Position numbers and translations under genes: made by a program
Source: Wuchereria bancrofti
Taxonomy: Eukaryota; Nematoda; Chromadorea; Rhabditida; Onchocercidae
Reading direction: 5' to 3'
Length of the DNA stretch: 64,000 nucleotides
NCBI GenBank assembly: GCA_005281725.1
Contig: SSBO01000012.1
Location: 14,065,088-14,129,087 of the forward strand
Shown: positions 53,455 to 64,000 of the stretch, piece after piece
Layout of the letters: each line of letters begins with the position of its first letter
Position numbering within the stretch: position 1 is the first letter of the stretch
Notes under the pieces: model-generated
The model's input: the letters and a program-made list of their open reading frames with translations, nothing else
Databases searched by the model: none
What the model was told of the DNA's origin: nothing

Positions 53455-55433
53455 TCTTACTGAAATCAGAACAATTTAAAAATGTATAGTTACATACGAA
53501 ATAACGCTGAGATAAAGCAAATTTTCCAGAAATACTGTTTGAGTGATATATTTGGCTTTTTACAATTGCAATCGTCGGATGACACTGTGTGGACAATCGA
53601 TTACTTTAATCTTTCAAAAAAAGAAGGTTAAAAAAACTAGAACTGGAATAGAAATTTTTTCCAATTCACTCGAAATGTCAAATCTTTTTTTCCGATCTAC
53701 AATGCGCAATAAATCTCTGATCAGCCTTGAATCGTTAGCATAATTAATCTTATTTCACACAAATGATATATGAAATAGCAGGTAATCAAAGTACTACCGA
53801 TAAAACGAAAGTCGTAAACTAGATCAACAAAATCGCTAAGTCCTTCTTGAATTTTTCTGGAGGAAGAATTACTTCACATTGTTCTATCCGAGCTAACTTC
53901 ATCCATAACTCTTACTTGCACTAGATCTGCATACTGTTTTCTTGAGTATTGGTAGATACTATTATTTCCTCCAGACAACTCTCTGTTTAATTCTAGCATG
54001 ATTATAAGCTTAAAAAAGGGATGGACAAATAGTCGGAATTCCCATATTTAGTGAAAATAATTTAAATTCAACCAGCAACTTTTTCCAAACCTTAAATATT
54101 GTAGGAATGGTCGTTTGCCATCCTGCCTTATGCATAAATACCGCATGAGAGTCGACGTCTTCATCCACTCAAAAAATGGAAAAATTAAAGTTCCCGCCAC
54201 TGCAACTCACCTCGCCTCAAACGGGAATGGAATACACTGCGACGGTCTGTCTCAAGCACCATTTCAATCCAAAACACCTCCTCACGGTAAATGAATTTTT
54301 AACAGTAGTAAAATCTTGAGATGAATTACTTTTAAGCAAGAAACTCATGAATACTTATCGGAATCACAACTAAGCTCCTAATAAAATTATATTATTTCAC
54401 CTGATCTAGCAATGCAATATGCCGCAATGTTCCCTTCGAAAACGTGAAACAGTCAAAAGAAATGATTCATTTATACTCTCAAATAAGCATTTTGAAGGAA
54501 GCATTACTTGAAACAAACCAAAAAAATGCTGCTGTTAACGGATAAATCAAACATCTATCCTGGAGTATGTTCATCCTTCTATACGCATAATTTCGAGTGA
54601 CTAAATGGTTAACCCTACGAGTTAAAAAGCTAATCACTTAGAGATACCTCCGCGACCCTTGAACCTAGCAGTAGCATTACCATATTACCATGCACGTACT
54701 GGAAAAGTATTCGAATTGTCTGGAACTCGTATCCGAATTATCCCGCCAAAGTTTCCATCTTCCTACAATGAAACTTTGAATCCCTCGAATTAACATGGGA
54801 TAAAAGCATGGTAGAAAACTGTATTGGGGTTTGGGAGGTGCCGGTGATTCGGGGTGTACCCATGATGTATCTTCTGCATATCACTTTGTCGTAGAGTAGC
54901 GCTGTCTTTGAAATTACAAGTGTTTTCAATCATTCTTCAATCATTAGCTTGTTTCGCACTACAGTTATGAATATGAGAGGGCCTTTTCCCTCACCCCACT
55001 TTACTTTGCTTTATGTATTTGCTCATTTTAAGAAGTTAATTTGCTTGTAAAGTTATATTAGTTATGGATGATTAAATTAATGACTGATTTTCTAAATACA
55101 AAAGGGATTGTGCTGATTATATTTAGATATGTGTATTTGTGTGTGTGCGCCTTTCCTCTCCTCTACAACTAGGTCATATAATTAACACTTGTAGTATGAG
55201 CAGATTTTACTCATATGATAACGTTAAATCACTTTTTTTAAACATAGTTTTACATATGATCATAAGCTGAAAGGGGCAATATGTGAAGTATAACTATTTT
55301 AGTGGATAATAAACATAGCAGTGTGATTACGTGTACAATTTATTGCTATAACTTTTTGATATATGATTAATTATTTGCATGTAACGAATATCGTGAATAC
55401 GGACGGTATAGCTAGTGTACATTTCTAGGCGTC
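53455..55433. promoter_or_regulatory. Divergent intergenic region between kinesin-5 and SMSr
   Basis: The 2 kb between two outward-facing start codons carries the 5' regions of both genes. No exon with splice support was found. An E2F-like TTCCCGCC lies at 54191-54198, on the kinesin side, about 740 bp from its ATG. An acceptor (acatttctag, ending at 55428) lies five bases before the plus-strand ATG and may take a spliced leader. Promoter activity is inferred from position. Confidence 0.4.
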
Positions 55434-58400
55434 ATGCTTCCTCACCCAATGATTATGGCAGATTTTGATGTATTATGCGGTACTGAAGATGAGGTGAAAA
55501 AGTGCGAAGCGGGAAATACTGGGAACAAGAACGGAAATCATCAAATCGTCACAACTCCACCCGAAGAATGGAGTTATGACGATGTTGCTACATGGCTTAA
55601 TGAACAGGGTTTTGAGAAATATGCTAATATCATCGCTTACAGACATAAGGTATTTTTCATTTTGCTGCACGAGTAATTATTGCATAGTGAATAAGTAATG
55701 AATTAACTCAAATAAGTTCTGCATGTATTTTCCTGATTTGTTATTGTTTGAAAAAGAAGCGGTCTTCATGAATCTCTTCAAGTTTCGTTTCTCATGTCAT
55801 TTCAGATTGATGGTCGTACATTACTTATGCTAACAGAAGTCGATTTACGCGAGAAACCATTGAAATTGGATTGTCTTGGTGATATTAAGCGCATTGCCTT
55901 AGCTGTTTCAAGGCTAAGAACTGATTTGGCATCTTTAGAAGCGATGGTTAATATTTGTATTATCCAGTAAATTTTTGACCTTGTGCATTTGGTTCTGCTG
56001 AAATTTATTTACTTCTGAATTTATATTTGTCATTGCAGTTGAGGCAATCAAAACGACATGAGTGCGGTTGTAATGCAAACAATCAGGATAAGGTGAATAC
56101 GGTCGGTAAAGCAGCATAACTACATTCTATTATGATTACTTCAGGTTGTGCTGATGACCAGAATTTATACGAAGAACAGCTTTCTACAAAACTTCCTGTT
56201 GGGATATCTTAAAGTTTTCATGCTATTCATGTTATAAATAGTCTTCGTTACTGGTGATTCAGCACAATTTATTTAATTATGTACTTTTTGGTTGGAAGTT
56301 GGGAATTATAAATCGTTTTTCAGTCAAAGCTGCAGAGCAGTATTCAGTTGGCTGTTGCAAGCACGAGGAGTCAAATATCATTTCCTGGTAATGATCCCTT
56401 AGTAATTGATTCGAGTGATCTTACGAATTATGAAGATGGATTGGTCCCTACTGCGGGTTCCTATCCAAGATTTTTGTCTAAAACAAGGCAAGATTTGCTA
56501 TATTGTTACGCTGCATATATTTTTATTACCCTGTTTGATGAGTTAGCTGTCGTTATTCAGTATTAGTATAATATTAGGGAAGATATCACCATGTGAAGCA
56601 CTAGATTTTCAGACAGTCTAAGCCACATTTATTTTTTTATAACTATTTTATGCTGTTGTATACCTGTCTGAGCTGCTAGTGATTCAAATGATAAAGCTCG
56701 TAGAACTTAAATTTAATTTCAACCATTTCGACTTTCAGTGAAACTGCACAGTGTATAGCTGCAAATTCGTTAGATGAGGGACGATTAAAGCAGATGCATC
56801 TTCTGAGCAGGGAAGATTTGATACGACAGGTTGTTTTTGCTCATATTATGTCCTTTTTTACTTTTCTTGATTAGTTTTATGTGTTTTATAATGTAAACTA
56901 TGTTCTCGACTAATTTAACTAGTATCCTAAATTTTGGCCTACGAATTTGACAGGAAGATAATTTTATGTTTTTCACAGATGCATTTGTTTTTGGAAAACC
57001 CTATTAGATCATCATATGTCATCTTGAAAAAAGTTCAATGAGCAGGTTGCAGGTCGAAAGCCCCGACACAAAATTCAAATCGTTCATAAAATTAACTATT
57101 GCTTTTTGTTATTGTACGTCTTCTTTATTAATTACTGCTTTTGTAATGGTTCTTGTACATGATCGTGTACCAGGTGAGTTACTTTTTATCTCAGAAAATC
57201 TACTTAAAAACTTTTCAAAAGGAACAGCTTAAGAAGGACGGAAGTATCATATTTGAACTGTCTATTACTAAGCTTTATTTATTAATATAATATCTGTAGC
57301 AATTTTTAGATATGAAAACATATCCACCTTTGCCAGATATCGTGCTTGATAACTTGCCGCTGATACCATGGGCTTTTCAAGTTTGTGAAGGAATAGCAGT
57401 TTTTCTAGCATTACTGTGGTTCACGATTTTGTTCTTCCATAAGCATCGGTATTTTTTACAGTAATCACAGTAATCGTAATTAATTACTAAATAATAAACT
57501 AAATAAGTTATCTGTTGCGAAATTTGGTGGGCAGATACTTGTTGGGTCACATTTAATTTACTGGTATTTCACAGAAATCATTTGTTATAGTGAAACTCAT
57601 ACTGTTTTGAAAAAGTTTAGTTGCTTATAAAAAACTTCCAGATGCATACATGACTTTTCTTAATTACTGTCATTCTACTACTGTTATTCTGGTATTCACA
57701 ATGATAGAGGGCTGGATATTTCGCTGTCTGAATGTTCATGCTATACCAGAGTTTTTCATTATTTATATTAGTATTGCTTTGATAACATTGTAGATGTTTT
57801 AAAGCATGCTTTAATAGTAGTCCTCTAAAATGACTACTGATGATTTTTAAGTCTAAGATTTTAGGTAATCAGACCTGAATGTTAACAAATGAGAATTTTC
57901 TTTTTTCAGAGTCGTTATAATGCGACGTATGTTTTCGTTGGTTGGAACTGTCTTTTTGTTGCGTTGTGTTACGATGCTAATCACATCCCTATCTGTTCCA
58001 GGTCCACATTTGGAATGTCGTTCACAGGTAATTATTTTTGTTGGAGGGAAGATGTTATAATAATGTGTAGAAGTATCGTTTTGACTTCCAGGAGTAGTAC
58101 TGTTTTTCCTGCATTATTCACCGATGACTCATCTATCTGTATGAGAGTATTTTCTGTCGAAAGACTTTCGCCAGTTTAATGTTTTAACAGAGTTATGGTA
58201 CATTCGTTGCAAGGCTTCAGCAAGCCTATCATATCTGGTCACGATTTGGTATGTCAATCCATGGTGTGCGCTCGTGCGGCGATTATATGTTTAGTGGACA
58301 TACAACAGCTATGACGTTGTTAAACCATTTCATTACTGAATGTTGGTCCATATCTTTCATTTTTGTTCAGGTTTTTAAATTGTATTCATAACTCTACGAG

Positions 58401-59535
58401 GCGCATTACTGACAAATACTCTTCTGTTTTGTTGGAATAAATCTTTTCTTCAGTTCTGGAGCTTCTAGGTTGGCAATATTTCTGAATGGTAGCACTTCTT
58501 GAAATGTGGTTTTGCGCACTCATTTACTGTAATTTGCTTTATGATCATTATTTAAGTAAAAATGATCCTCCGTAGCTTATTTATAACCACTTTAACGTCT
58601 CGTAATTAAATTTATTCTAAAACTTTCGCTTACTTTACAGCGATTGTTTTTATTCTAATTGCTAGTTATATGATTTTGGGTGAGATATTTTCAATGAATA
58701 GGTGTTATTTAGTTTAAGTCAATACGTAACATGGGGACAAGAAATTCTCATGTAGTTCTGTAGGAAATGGAAGATGAACGAAGTTTCCAGTTTCCAGAAG
58801 TACAGTTTCTTGTTAGTAAAGTGGTAAATTTGGACAAATTTTACAGATACACCAGATTCATGGCATATCTTACATACATTTACTTGGGTTTTAAATCTGT
58901 TCGGCATATTTTTCATTTTGGCTGGGCACGAACACTATAGTATTGATGTATTCGTCGCATTCTGCATCTCATCTCGGATGTTTTTATATTATCATGCATA
59001 TGCATATCAGTTTAGTTCAGCAAGAAGCGATAATCGAATGAGATTATGGTTTCCGCTTGGCTGGTTTGTTTTACTTTTTTGTCGTCATTTTTCGTTCGGG
59101 GTTAGCAAGGAAGATCCATTTCATTTTGACAAATTAGGATAGCTCTTTCGGATCTAGCAACAAAGAAGCAGTTCGTTGTGGTTCAGGCAAGAAATATATT
59201 ATTATACAGATAATATGTAACATCTTGTTCCATTATTTTCAAGAATACGCACGACCGTTTTCAGGTTTTTTGAAGCTGGTGGACAAGGCCGTGTTGCAAA
59301 TGATTTTGACCTTCCCTTTTATTTTCCTGTAATATCGTTTCCTTCATTCCGGAAAAATCTATGTATGAAAAATAAGAAAAAAACAGATTTGGATAAAAAA
59401 CCCCTACCAAAGCTTGTTATAGATACCTGTAGTATTTCAGCGGATTGCAGCAAACATCTTAAAAGACGCAAGAATAAAAAAAACGAAGCTTCTCTGTGCG
59501 AAGGACACGTGACTTTTGGAAAAATTTTTTCATAG
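55434..59535 (+). CDS. samd8: SAM-domain sphingomyelin synthase-related protein (SAMD8/SMSr type)
   Basis: Eleven exons in phase: 55434-55649, 55806-55946, 56039-56092, 56324-56487, 56739-56829, 57053-57173, 57310-57448, 57910-58027, 58191-58341, 58847-59063, 59265-59535, giving 560 aa. Residues about 42-107 form a SAM domain ([17 protein letters not shown] to [12 protein letters not shown]). Several membrane segments follow, with SMS family signatures [15 protein letters not shown] and the lipid-phosphatase-like triad: H385 in [11 protein letters not shown], and H428 and D432 in [11 protein letters not shown]-bearing members are ER ceramide phosphoethanolamine synthases thought to sense ceramide. 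The C-terminal 60 residues are a Lys-rich cytosolic tail. The exon 4/5 junction only works with a GC donor (ACAAG|GCAAGA at 56488). A 49-bp exon-like stretch before exon 6 (56981-57029) has an acceptor but cannot be joined. Confidence 0.92.
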
Positions 59536-61365
59536 TTTCATTTCTTTGCCAATTAGAAATAAAAATTAGATTTTGCTTGATGTTCGGAAAGGGAAAGTTC
59601 ATTCCAGAACATTGAACTGAAAAAAGTTTTCAAGAATACAAAAATTTTGTGAGATGGAACAGTTGAGTGAAAAAAGGAATTGAATCCAATGTTGACATCA
59701 AAATCAATCGACTCACCATCTATAGCCGTGATTTTCGTACTTTTGTTTTTTAAACCTTTTTTTATACTTAAGATGTATTATTCTTGTTTAGCTTCGGCGA
59801 TTCTTGAAGGAATAGAAGATTTAAAGTGAGAGAAAATCTTTTACCTCATTTTTTGATGATATGTATATGTTTTAATATTTAAATGCTTTTATGAATAGAA
59901 ATTGTCTCATTTCGTTTAGTAACTCAGGGGATCGTTGAGCAGCATATTTCATATTTGCTTTTTCTTGGCTTTGGGAAAAGGAAATGAGAAAACAGAAGGA
60001 AAAAGAAACAAATCAGTATGTGTGATATAAAAAAAGTATTTGAATCTTTTAAGTTCTGGTGTTGTTGGCGTTATAAATTCATTAATATATTTCTTTAATT
60101 TATAACTGAGCAAACAGTATATATCAGGACACTAAAGTCCAGGTATTTCAGATGTATTTTTACGTCAGTATAACAGGAAGCAAAAGGTTAGGTGAGGGTA
60201 ATAAAAATTGCAAGTTAGGCTTTATTTGGAAAGTATTTTGTTATTCATTAATGGATTTTACAATATATTTGGATGAAGGTTGATCAAGTTTTCGTTTATG
60301 TAGAATATGGTTGTTATGGTATCACTGTCTACTGAATTCGGGCTAGTGACTTTTCTACAATATTGTTTTATTGCAGAAGAGTCACAGCTGTTTACACAAT
60401 ATTAAATGTTATAATTTAGTTGTATTAAATGCTGTTATACTTTAGTTATATTTTTGACGACTTTAAAAAAGTTATCGATTTGTTTTCCAAATGAATTTTT
60501 TTATAAAGTCACATCTTTGTTTACAAATAAATCTTTTTAAGATTCATTTGTAAGCAAAAGTGTAATTTTGTCAGATTTAAAACAGGTAGATTGGTGAAAT
60601 ATTTTGATGTCTCCTTTAATTTGATGTTTCTTTTAATTTAATGTTTTGTAGATGTACATGCACTTTTTTGAGTGATTTGGTAGTATACCTGATACAACTC
60701 TGGCCAAAGATTTAATTCTTTAAAATATTCGCGCATGAAAATATGAAGCGCCCTACCTGTACATCTGCGATTGTCATCTTTTCATTTATTCGTGAAGCTT
60801 ATTCTATTTTATTCGATTTAGGCGATTTTGTTTCTTTTTAAAGCCATTTTTTTTTTGTCTAATTGTGAGATAAAAATTTTTTAAATCAATATAACTTGTT
60901 TTTATACTTTATGAAGAACCCAAAAATTTCAACTGTCAAACTAAAGTTTCGTATTGCTGTCTCTAGAACAGCTTAGTAAGAGGACTGGAAGAGTATTCTG
61001 AAGTAAAATTCAATGACAGTAAAGCTTCGTATTCCTTACTTCAGATTAATCTTAACATTGTATCAGTTATTAAAAAAATTCTTGAAAAAGGATTTCTGGA
61101 ACTTTTCGTCGAGTTATTACTGTTAGTTGCTAATCTTGGGCAATGGTATGGAACAGTGAAGAACCGAATAGTTCGGCACATGGAAGATGGACTAAGATCA
61201 TTTATTTCTAGGACTATAAATTGCAGTTTTGGTCTCCCCAAGTTCTTTTTTAATAATAATAGCTTTTTAGAAGTTTGAGGTGTGTAGGTTGATTGTTTTA
61301 AAATATACAATTTTTCCTTCTATAGTATTTTTTTTTAGTGTAACTTCGTGCTTTTATCTTATCAG
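59536..61365. other. Intergenic region after SMSr
   Basis: A polyadenylation-like AATAAA follows the stop at about 59560. Beyond it the sequence is AT-rich with no exon I can support. Earlier exons of the kinase-like gene that begins in view at 61366 may lie here, but none was recognised. Confidence 0.5.
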
Positions 61366-63840
61366 ACAGTTGCAATAGAAATTATATACATTGGAGAAAA
61401 GAATGCCTACGTCAACTGTTCAGAACAGATGGATCCGGATTTGCGCAATCAAAAGATACTTTATGGTTATATGCCAATAGCAGATGCGAAGACAGTACTC
61501 GCAAGGAAGGTGATTACTTACTTCGACTAATGGATTTTGTTTTTCACTGTTGCTCAAAATTTTACGGGTAGTTCCATTAAAATCGGGAGATTTATTAACA
61601 TACTATTAGTAAACATAATTATTTCGAACTTAAAGCAATCCTCAAACTTTGGGAACTTTAAATGATGCAATTGAATAGAACAAAATACGAAATTTGTAGC
61701 TATGCATTGAATTTCAAGCAATGAAAAAGAATAATTTCAGGTCAGCTCGTTTGTGTCCTCTCTGCTTACCACAATGGTGAAATACTAACGGTATGTATTA
61801 ATCGCATGAATAAAATGTATTTCTTCAATGATAACCATAAGGTTCGTTTTGTGCGCCTATTTCTTCCCGTTTTCTTTAGAAAATGGTAATTATTAAAATT
61901 AAAGTCTTAATTTGGGTTTTGGAAATAAATTTAATGATAGATGCTAAGAACCTTTTACGTCTGAACAAGTACAGCTAGCGATTATACACCTGTTATAGGT
62001 CCGATAACAATAAATAGTTATTCAGGATCATAGTATAGGTTCACTACTATACTGGCATCAAAATACGAAGACGCCGGTAACACGGAAATGAACTGTTTTG
62101 AAGAATCCTACTTTTTTGCATCTTGGAATTTGATGCCATCTTGTATTGTACGGTTGCTCGGAGATATTTCTGAATGTTACCGGATGGGAGTTAGTTCTTC
62201 GAATTTCTTTACTGGCCGTCATACTAATCTGAAGCTAACACATACTTGTTTTTTCTCGTCCTTTTTCTTCCAGACTTATGAAGTGCTTGTTTGTGTTGAA
62301 AAAGAAAAAATTCAAGCCGCGGCGATGCTGCCTACAAGCAAGCAGTTAGTAATAGAAAATAGGAAGCAATTCTTGGCTGAAGCTGGCATTCTGAAAAAAT
62401 TATCACATCCGAATATTTTACAGTTTTATGGTGTTATTACAGCTCTTCTGCTTACAATAATTGTTGGACTTTGTCAAAGTAAGAAAATTTCATTTTTAAT
62501 TATCGTCCATCATAAATCGTAACCTATTATGACATATAGCCTAAACCTGTAACTTACAACCTATATTTTATATTTTATAATTGCAAATTTTTTTGAAGAA
62601 TGAAATAAGATTACTCAAAACCCACAACCTATTATTACTTGTAATCTATAACCCTATTATTGCTTATTCCCTAACCCTTAACCTATAACTTACAACCTAT
62701 GATTTACAACCTATAATCTATTATTTAATACTTATGGCGTACAATGTGTAACCTATAACCTATAATTTCTTAAATATTTTATAACTGTGGAAGTTTTCTT
62801 CTGAAAATTGCATAACTTGTAACAGCCTATAACTCTGAAAAAGACTGTAACATCCAGAATGCTTGTGTTAAATGATTGAAATTCAAGTATTCAAGATAAA
62901 TTAAGAATGCAAATTGGAAATGAATTTCGCTGTGAAATACAAATTGAAAATTTAGTGAAATTGCTTTTTTCTACAAAAAAAAGAAGCTCGAAAAGACCAG
63001 AAAAGCACGCTATTCGGCCGAAGCAGCCGCTGTACTGAAATATCTCACTGAGAAAGGATATGTCCATAAGTGATTAGATTTTCCTTCTAAAATCCCAAGA
63101 TTTACTGATGACACACTGATGTCCATCCCATAAAAATAATGCATTTTAGCTGATTCACTCTTTTTTTTCCAGATTTCTCAATGTGCGTTTCAGGTCAGTG
63201 AGAAAAGTTTTTATCATAAAATTACAAAATAAAGTAGAGGAATAGCAAAAACCTTCTCAGTGAATGTGAAAAGCGATGAGTTAGGACGACTGATGAAATC
63301 TTCATTGATTATATTAATTTCGAAAATTTCCCGAAATTATAATTCAGAGAAGTGAAAGCGGAGAATTGTTTGATCGACAGAAATATGAAATTGAAATTGG
63401 CTAATTTTTGCTGTGCTGGATCAGACCCACAATTTATTCATAAGGAACTTTTGGAGAGTATTTCTGCAGGGTGGTTGGCTCCACAAACTATGCTGAAACA
63501 TGACTTCTCTAAGGAGACCGATGTCTGGGCTTTTGGCATCCTTGCGAGTTTCTCCATCAATGACGCTAAAAATAAGTTTCTTGGCCATAAAAGAAAAAAT
63601 CCTTAATCATGTATTGTTTGGATGAAATGTTATTACAGTAATACATCAGATTCTGTCATTTTCAAAGAGGTTACGTACGATAGTACAGGTATTCTTTTTT
63701 CGGTTGACTTTTATTGTTTCCTTTCAACAAAATTTGAGATGGAAATTTATGAAGACGGTGATATGCCTTATCGAGATCTATCAAACTTGGGAATCCGGTC
63801 GTTTGTCATCCGCAGTCAAAGACACTTGAAACTCTCAAAG
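61366..63840 (+). pseudogene. Degenerate SH2-tyrosine kinase (Fer-like), pseudokinase or pseudogene
   Basis: Exon-like pieces in order: 61366-61509 (ends LYGYMPIADAKTVLARK, start of an SH2 domain), a piece after the acceptor at 61740 (LVCVLSAYHNGEIL), 62274-62478 (kinase N-lobe, FLAEAGILKKLSHPNILQFYGV), about 62987-63069 (AEAAAVLKYLTEKGYVHK), 63348 to about 63550 (ENCLIDRNMKLKLANF, then DVWAFGIL), and 63733-63840 (YEDGDMPYRDLSNLGIRS). The layout fits the SH2 plus kinase non-receptor family enlarged in nematodes. The three catalytic signatures are altered: the VAVK lysine is Ala (AAAML), HRD is HKE, and DFG is NFC. The SH2 FLVR strand and the glycine loop were not found, and the first junction needs a frame change, which favours a decaying gene. 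Splicing of the HKE junction (AA|A) is nevertheless intact. The gene may continue past the right edge. Confidence 0.6.
62521..62770. repeat. Degenerate AACCTAT(A) repeat array
   Basis: About 250 bp of irregular repeats built from AACCTATAA, AACTTACAACCTAT and CCCTAACCC-like pieces, in the intron after the kinase N-lobe exon. It resembles decayed minisatellite or interstitial telomere-like DNA, but the nematode telomere unit TTAGGC is not tandemly present. Confidence 0.7.
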
Positions 63841-64000
63841 GTTACTTTCCTAGAGCGATACCATTTTGCATTCCTTACTCGCACAATTTCTTCAACAAAC
63901 TGTACGTATACCATTATGCAAAGAACGATATATCTTAAAGTATTGGAATACACTTTCAGTAGCACGTCATCAGTTAACATATCAATAAAAGTAGCATGTT

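Noticed and set aside
56981..57029. Extra exon ([12 protein letters not shown]) in SMSr
   Set aside because: It has a good acceptor but would leave only a roughly 22-bp intron before exon 6, and reading through hits a stop.
1..64000. tRNA, rRNA, CRISPR array or transposon with terminal repeats
   Set aside because: Looked for B-box-like words, long inverted repeats, transposase motifs and spaced repeats; none held up.

Overview
The window looks like nuclear DNA of a nematode, most likely a clade III (filarial/spirurid) species. The sequence is AT-rich, the genes carry many short exons with introns mostly of 50-400 bp, acceptors follow the nematode TTTYAG form, and candidate trans-splice acceptors lie just before several start codons. 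The encoded proteins are single-copy animal proteins. The organism call is inference: no search was run. All gene models were spliced by eye. For six of the seven conserved-protein genes (all but the kinase) the exon lengths sum to whole codons.

Layout: 1-2156 has no gene. 2492-6330 (-) is a JmjC hydroxylase of the JMJD5/KDM8 family whose first three exons encode a GNAT acetyltransferase domain, with a decayed copy of its last exon behind it. 6611-8382 (+), divergent from it, is a Ulp1-like (C48) cysteine protease. 8688-9515 (+) is a small two-exon reading frame of unknown function. 10280-11880 (+) is mitochondrial thioredoxin. 14408-30517 (-) is a laminin gamma chain (lam-2 type, 31 visible exons, 1,628 residues), complete except for the exon carrying the start codon. 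30518-43385 is a 12.9 kb stretch with microsatellites and no convincing exon, probably the upstream control region and/or first intron of the laminin gene. 43386-44842 (-) is GatC, a subunit of mitochondrial Glu-tRNA(Gln) amidotransferase. 45990-53454 (-) is kinesin-5 (Eg5/BMK-1 type, about 980 aa) with a BimC box. 55434-59535 (+) is a SAM-domain sphingomyelin-synthase-related protein (SAMD8/SMSr type, 560 aa). 61366 to the right edge (+) is a degenerate SH2-tyrosine kinase that has lost the usual catalytic residues.

The genes do not form one pathway. They are housekeeping functions (mitochondrial redox and translation, mitosis, lipid synthesis), a basement membrane structural gene, and two regulatory enzymes. 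The points most worth a second look are the possible GNAT-JmjC fusion, at least three introns that need a GC donor instead of GT, the altered C-terminus of the laminin gamma chain next to its integrin-binding glutamate, and the triple-defective pseudokinase. I found no mobile element with identifiable ends, no tRNA or rRNA gene, no CRISPR array and no clearly new multi-gene system.
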